Both the position numbers and the translations under genes were made by a program. A stretch of DNA of 64,000 nucleotides from DASZIT01 sp963709665 (lineage in GTDB: Bacteria; Actinomycetota; Acidimicrobiia; Acidimicrobiales; RAAP-2), in contig CAVPWU010000003.1 in NCBI GenBank assembly GCA_963709665.1, forward strand, positions 186,001 to 250,000, given 5' to 3'. This document shows positions 60,093 to 64,000 of the stretch, piece by piece. The first letter of the stretch is position 1. Each line of letters begins with the position of its first letter. The notes beneath the pieces were generated by a model. The model searched no databases and was not told the origin of the DNA. It worked only from the letters and a program-made list of their open reading frames with translations.

Positions 60093-61290
60093 CCGCCGCC
60101 ACCGGTGGGTCGGCCGGGGTGAACCGGTAGAGCCGCTCGGCGTTGCCCCGGAGCAGCTTGTACTGGGTCTCGGGCGGGAGGTGCCCGATCACCTTCTTCA
60201 CCGCCGTGATGCAGTTCGGCCAGGTGGAGTCGGAGTGCGGGTAGTCGGTCTCGCACATGACGTTGTCCTCGCCGATCTCATCGAGGCTGGCGATCCCGTG
60301 ATGGTCCTCGATGAAGCAGCCGAAGACGTGGTCGCGGAACAGCTCCCGGAGGTTGAGGGTGTCGAGATCCACCTCCCCCGAGGTCCCGTGGTCCATGAAC
60401 CGCTGGCCCCGCATGACCCAGTAGCGCTGCTTGTCCAGCACCTGCTCGGCCCGCTCGAGGAAGTAGGGCATCCACCCGACCTCGCCCTCGGACAGGGCGA
60501 TCTTGAGGTTGGGGTAGCGCTGGAACATCCCGCTGAACAGCCAGGACAGCATGGCCCCCGACGTGCGGACGGCCCCCCAGGCCAGGTTGGCCATGAACGG
60601 CGAGTCGGGGGCGATCTGCGGGACCTGGGAGGAGGAGCCGACGTGCATCGACGCCACCAGGTGGAGCTCGTCGGCGGCCGCCATCACCGGATCCCAGTAG
60701 CGGTCCTTGTCGTGGATGGTGGGCAGGCCCAGCGGAGCGGGGTTCTCCGAGAAGGCGAAGGCGGTGACGCCCCGGGCCGCCATCCGCTCCATCTCCCCGG
60801 CCGCCAGCCGGGGGTCCCACAGGGGGATGAGCATCAGGGGGATGTACCGGCCGGGAGCCGCACCGCACCACTCCTCGACGATCCAGTCGTTGTAGATCTG
60901 CAGCAGCTCGAAGCCGAACTCCCGGTCGCCGGCCTCCATGAAGAGCTGGCCGCAGAAGCGGGGCAGGGTCGGGAAGCAGAGCGACGCCAGGATCCCGGCC
61001 CGGTCCATGTCCTCGAGACGGGCGGAGGCGTCGTAGCACCCGGGACGCATGTCGGCGTAGGCCAGGGGCTCGGGACTGAACTCCTCCTTCGACTTCCCGG
61101 CCACCGCGCTCAGGCCCGAGCTGGGGAAGCGCTTGCCGTCGTACATCCAGTAGTCCATGCCGTCGATGGTCTCCATGTGGGGAGCCCGGTCACGGTCCTT
61201 GGTGGCCACCCGGTCCACCCAGAGGTCGGGTGGCTCGAGGATGTGGTCGTCGACCGAGATCAGCCAGTCGAGATTCAGGTCAGACGTCAT
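60085..61290 (-). CDS. Amidohydrolase-2 family protein (ACMSD-like TIM barrel), copy 2
   Basis: 401 residues. Metal-site positions match copy 1 at 41381-42661: ISVDDHILEPPDLW at the N-terminus, VASMHVGSSS in the barrel, and ETDYPHSDSTWPN near the end. The paralogues share the spacing of these motifs and stretches such as YNDWIVEEWCGAAPGRYIPL. The protein likely acts as a hydrolase or decarboxylase on an alicyclic or aromatic intermediate. It lies between the aldehyde dehydrogenase (16-base gap) and ferredoxin (8-bp overlap) in the island operon. Confidence 0.87.
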   Translation of the reverse strand: MTSDLNLDWLISVDDHILEPPDLWVDRVATKDRDRAPHMETIDGMDYWMYDGKRFPSSGLSAVAGKSKEEFSPEPLAYADMRPGCYDASARLEDMDRAGILASLCFPTLPRFCGQLFMEAGDREFGFELLQIYNDWIVEEWCGAAPGRYIPLMLIPLWDPRLAAGEMERMAARGVTAFAFSENPAPLGLPTIHDKDRYWDPVMAAADELHLVASMHVGSSSQVPQIAPDSPFMANLAWGAVRTSGAMLSWLFSGMFQRYPNLKIALSEGEVGWMPYFLERAEQVLDKQRYWVMRGQRFMDHGTSGEVDLDTLNLRELFRDHVFGCFIEDHHGIASLDEIGEDNVMCETDYPHSDSTWPNCITAVKKVIGHLPPETQYKLLRGNAERLYRFTPADPPVAADA

Positions 61291-61306
61291 CGACCCCCCT
61301 TGACGG

Positions 61307-62785
61307 TCACGTCGGCAGCTCGCCGACGCTGATGTGCTTCACCTCTTGGAACGCCCGGATGCCGTCGACGCCCCGCTCGCGACCGAGGCCGCTCTGCTTG
61401 TAGCCGCCGCTCGGTGCATAGGCGTTGAACATCGAGGTGTTGACGCTCACCGCCCCGCTGCGGATCCGGCGGGCCACCGCCGTGGCCGCCGCGGTGTCGG
61501 CGCTGTACACCTGGCCGGACAGCCCGTAGATGCTGTCGTTGGCGATCCGCACGGCGTCGTCGACGTCCCGGTAGCCGAGCACCGCCAGCACCGGCCCGAA
61601 GATCTCCTCCTGGGCGGCGGGGTTCGAGTTGTCCGGCACGTCGAGCACCGTCGGCTCGAAGTAGTAGCCGCGGTCCAGCCCGGCCGGACGGCCGCCGCCG
61701 CACGCCACGGTGGCGCCGTGCTCGACGGCCAGGGCGACGAACCGTTCGCACCGCTCCCGCTGGGCGGCGGTGATCAGGGGGCCCACCCTGGCCCCGGGAT
61801 CGCCTGGCGGCCCGACCGTGAGTGAGGTGTAGGCGGCGGTGGCGGCCTCGAGGGCGGCGGCCTTGTGCTCCTGGGGCACCAGCATGCGGGTGGCCGACAC
61901 GCACGCCTGCCCGGCTGTCAGGGCGATGGCCTGGGCGGCTCCCTGGGCCACCCGGTGGAGGGCGTCCTCGAGGTAGATCTGGGCCGACTTGCCGCCGAGC
62001 TCGAGGGCGACCCGCTTCACCGTCGGCGCCGCCTGGGCCAGGATCTGCCGCCCCACCACGGTGGACCCGGTGAAGGACACCATGTCCACCCGGGGGTCGG
62101 AGGTGAGCAGCTCGGCCCCTTCGGCCCCCTCCTCCACCACCACGCTCAGGACGCCGGCCGGGAGGCCGGCGGCCTCGGCGGCGGAGCCGAAGGCCAGTGA
62201 GGAGAGCGGGGTCAGCGGGCTCGGCCGCAGGATCGCCGAGTTCCCCGCCATCAGGGCGGGGATCAGCTTCTGGAAGGCCATGATGACCGCCCCGTTGTAG
62301 GGGGTGATGGCCGTCACCACACCCACCGGCTCGTAGCGCCGGAAGCTGGCGGCCACCCGTCCCCGCACCAGGTCGTCGAGCGGGACGGGATTGGCCTCCT
62401 CCTCGGCCAGGGACAGGAAGAGGTCGATGGTGTTCCGGGAGAAGGCCATCCCGGCGGTGTACTGCGCCATCTCGGCGAACATCACCGGCTGCCCGGCTTC
62501 GGCCACCATGGTGGCCACCCACGGCTGGTGCACCGACTCGAGGTGGTCGAGGAGGGCGTGGAGCACCGCCGCCCGCTCCCGGGCCGGACGGAGTGCCCAG
62601 TCCCCGTCGTCGAAGCTCCGACGGGCCTCGGCCACCGCCCGGTCGACCTCCTTGAGCGGGGTGGCGCCGACCTCGGTCACCACCGACTCGTCCGCCGGGT
62701 TCACCACCGCGAAGGTGGTGTCGCCCTCCACCCATCGGCCGCCCACGAAGGAGTCGCGCTCGGTGAGGAGGGCGTCCGCCGTCAC
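61307..62785 (-). CDS. Aldehyde dehydrogenase
   Basis: 492 residues from GTG 62785. Active site: Asn in TPYNGAV (161-167), Glu262 in ALELGGKSAQ and nucleophile Cys295 in TAGQACVSATR. C-terminal GGYKQSGLGRERGVDGIRAFQEVKHI is typical of NAD-dependent members that act on hydrophobic aldehydes. The TPYN variant of TPWN marks an actinobacterial subgroup often found with P450 and CoA genes. First gene of the minus-strand island operon, divergent from an acyl-CoA synthetase; it would turn a P450-derived aldehyde into the acid for CoA activation. Confidence 0.9.
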   Translation of the reverse strand: MTADALLTERDSFVGGRWVEGDTTFAVVNPADESVVTEVGATPLKEVDRAVAEARRSFDDGDWALRPARERAAVLHALLDHLESVHQPWVATMVAEAGQPVMFAEMAQYTAGMAFSRNTIDLFLSLAEEEANPVPLDDLVRGRVAASFRRYEPVGVVTAITPYNGAVIMAFQKLIPALMAGNSAILRPSPLTPLSSLAFGSAAEAAGLPAGVLSVVVEEGAEGAELLTSDPRVDMVSFTGSTVVGRQILAQAAPTVKRVALELGGKSAQIYLEDALHRVAQGAAQAIALTAGQACVSATRMLVPQEHKAAALEAATAAYTSLTVGPPGDPGARVGPLITAAQRERCERFVALAVEHGATVACGGGRPAGLDRGYYFEPTVLDVPDNSNPAAQEEIFGPVLAVLGYRDVDDAVRIANDSIYGLSGQVYSADTAAATAVARRIRSGAVSVNTSMFNAYAPSGGYKQSGLGRERGVDGIRAFQEVKHISVGELPT

Positions 62786-62808
62786 CGCGCCGGCCGTCCC
62801 GGGGGGAA

Positions 62809-62828
62809 GTAGAGCATGGTTCTACCAT
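62809..62828. promoter_or_regulatory. KstR-like palindrome in the divergent island promoter
   Basis: TAGAGC (62810-62815), ATG, GTTCTA (62819-62824) forms an imperfect palindrome, extended outward to GTAGA / TCTAC (62809-62825). A second symmetry, ATGGT-TCT-ACCAT (62816-62828), overlaps it. The half-site GTTCTA resembles that of KstR boxes, but with one mismatch and a spacer one base longer. It sits between the aldehyde dehydrogenase and acyl-CoA synthetase genes, so it could regulate both. Confidence 0.45.
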
Positions 62829-62867
62829 TTCAGAGTACCTAGTTGCAGTCAAGCAGGGGATCGCGGC

Positions 62868-62873
62868 TACCTT
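62868..62873 (+). promoter_or_regulatory. -10 element (TACCTT) of the acyl-CoA synthetase gene
   Basis: TACCTT ends seven bases before ATG 62881: leaderless layout. TTGCAG at 62843-62848 is a possible -35 with a long 19-base spacer. Confidence 0.5.
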
Positions 62874-62880
62874 GGCCCTC

Positions 62881-64000
62881 ATGACGACGTCGGGGTGGAC
62901 GCTCCGGGAGGTCCCGGGCGAGGAGCGGTCGAGGTACGTCGCCAACGGCTGGTGGTCCGACGAGACCGTCGGTCAGCTCCTGGCGGCCAAGCTGACCGCC
63001 AACCGGACCCTGCCGTTCGTCATCCACTCCAAGGTCCGGCCGTGGCGCGGCACCTTCGGGGAGGTGCTCGACCTGTCCCGGCGGGTGGCGAGGGGGCTGG
63101 CCGACCGGGGGGTCACGGCGGGGGACGTGGTGTCGTTCCAGACCCCCAACTGGCTGGAGGGCGTGGCCACCTTCTATGCCAGCGCCCTGCTGGGCGCCGT
63201 GGTCGTGCCGATCGTCCACATCTACGGCCGGCACGAGCTCGAGTACATCCTCCGCCAGAGCCGACCGCGGGTGCACGTCACCGCCACCGGCTTCGGACAC
63301 CAGGACTACCTGGCCAACCTGGAGTCGATCGGCGACCTCCCGATGGACATCGTGGTCATCGACGGGGACGGTCGGGCCGGCACCACCCGGTTCGGGGACC
63401 TGGCGGCGTCCGACCCGTTCGGGCCGCCCGCCCACACCGATCCGGGGGCACCCGCGCTGATCGGGTGGACCTCCGGCACCACCGCCAACCCCAAGGGGGT
63501 GATCCACTCCCACCAGACGGTGGGAGCCGAGATCCGCCAGGGGAGGGACTACTCCCCTCCCTACCGGTACCCCTTCCTGATGGCCAACCCGATCAGCCAC
63601 GCCATCGGCATGCAGGGGGCCCTGCTGATGCCCGTCGACCGGGGCTTCGCGGTCCACCTGATGGACGTGTGGGACCCCCGGGAGGTCCTCGACCTCATGC
63701 TGCAGGAGCACCTGTCCGCCGCCGGGGGCGCCCCCTACTTCCTGACCAGTCTCCTCGACCACCCCGACCTCACCGACGAGCACCTCGAGCACCTCGAGTT
63801 CCAGGGGATGGGCGGGGCCCCGGTGCCCCGGGCCCTGGCCGAGCGGGCCACCGAGCTGGGGATCGTCGTCTTCCGCGCCTACGGGTCGACCGAGCACCCC
63901 TCCATCACCGGCTCCAGCTACGCCGATGCCCCCGAGAAGCGCCTCCGGACCGACGGACGACCGCTGCTGGGCGTGGAGGTCCGGCTGGTGGACCCGACCG
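62881..64000 (+). CDS. Acyl-CoA synthetase / AMP-dependent ligase (3' truncated by window edge)
   Basis: Open from ATG 62881 to the window end, 373 codons without a stop. The P-loop TSGTTANPKGV, the FQTPNWLEGVATFYASALLGAVVVPI strand, GGAPVPRALAERA and the A5-like motif AYGSTEHPSITG identify an ANL-superfamily ligase; the C-terminal lid domain lies outside. It should activate a carboxylic acid to its CoA thioester through an acyl-adenylate. Divergent from the island operon and probably co-regulated, it provides the CoA-activation entry step. The sequence style matches cyclohexanecarboxylate/steroid-type FadD proteins, but the substrate is undetermined. Confidence 0.9.
   Translation, partial: MTTSGWTLREVPGEERSRYVANGWWSDETVGQLLAAKLTANRTLPFVIHSKVRPWRGTFGEVLDLSRRVARGLADRGVTAGDVVSFQTPNWLEGVATFYASALLGAVVVPIVHIYGRHELEYILRQSRPRVHVTATGFGHQDYLANLESIGDLPMDIVVIDGDGRAGTTRFGDLAASDPFGPPAHTDPGAPALIGWTSGTTANPKGVIHSHQTVGAEIRQGRDYSPPYRYPFLMANPISHAIGMQGALLMPVDRGFAVHLMDVWDPREVLDLMLQEHLSAAGGAPYFLTSLLDHPDLTDEHLEHLEFQGMGGAPVPRALAERATELGIVVFRAYGSTEHPSITGSSYADAPEKRLRTDGRPLLGVEVRLVDPT

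Overview
The window is very GC-rich DNA, densely coded on both strands, with GTG starts, 4-bp ATGA/GTGA overlaps and many promoters that appear leaderless. Gene content points to an actinobacterium: an LCP cell-wall ligase, a RodZ-like HTH membrane protein, TetR/MarR/Lrp regulators, three cytochromes P450, [3Fe-4S]-type ferredoxins, an F420 (Ddn-like) enzyme, two Baeyer-Villiger monooxygenases and catabolic acyl-CoA genes. Class Acidimicrobiia is my best guess, but this is inference from gene content only. I saw no rRNA, tRNA, CRISPR array, insertion sequence or integrase.

Layout. 1-3.6 kb: an extracytoplasmic flavin/electron-transfer operon (end of a Thr/Pro-rich protein, ApbE, ferric-reductase-like membrane protein, NuoF-like dehydrogenase, ferredoxin). 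3.6-6.3 kb: a secreted low-complexity protein and a two-component system. 6.3-13.2 kb: P450, DJ-1/PfpI protein, beta-carbonic anhydrase, a TetR-controlled DrrAB-type exporter, an S4 protein and a duplicated-domain lipoprotein. 13.3-23.8 kb: an acyl-CoA dehydrogenase, then a divergent amine/beta-alanine catabolic locus around an Lrp regulator (FAD amine oxidase, class III aminotransferase / aldehyde dehydrogenase, APC permease, alanine dehydrogenase, MmsA). 23.9-28.6 kb: a 28-aa membrane peptide, BVMO, ArsB/CitM-type permease and LCP protein. 28.8-32.1 kb: an autoregulated TetR, an MFS exporter and a pirin; the last two are riddled with single-base indels. 32.2-37.1 kb: RodZ-like protein, then an HSL-type hydrolase divergent from a HAPMO-like BVMO, and a COG4705-type membrane protein. 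37.3-42.7 kb: VOC protein, LpqC-like esterase divergent from MarR, SnoaL-like protein, secreted protein, double-hotdog thioesterase and amidohydrolase. 43-47.9 kb: orphan Liv-type binding protein, PP2C phosphatase, HAD phosphatase, carotenoid oxygenase. 48.1-51.9 kb: ABC exporter with a NarL-type two-component system. 52-64 kb: a catabolic island, one long minus-strand gene train (aldehyde dehydrogenase, amidohydrolase, ferredoxin, P450, Ddn-like protein, CaiB, DUF35, Ltp2-like aldolase, then TetR, SDR, P450, DHFR) facing away from an acyl-CoA synthetase.

How it works together. The island reads as oxidation (P450 plus ferredoxin), CoA activation (CoA ligase, CaiB) and retro-aldol or thiolytic carbon-carbon cleavage (Ltp2-like/DUF35) of an alicyclic or steroid-like compound, with a KstR-like palindrome in its divergent promoter. 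The 13-24 kb locus reads as uptake and oxidation of an omega-amine through aminotransferase and semialdehyde dehydrogenases, with alanine dehydrogenase recycling pyruvate.

Quality warning: at least 15 genes-breaking single-base indels are visible, about twelve of them packed into 29.8-31.7 kb. Coding remains clean on both sides of each, so I favour consensus errors over true gene decay.
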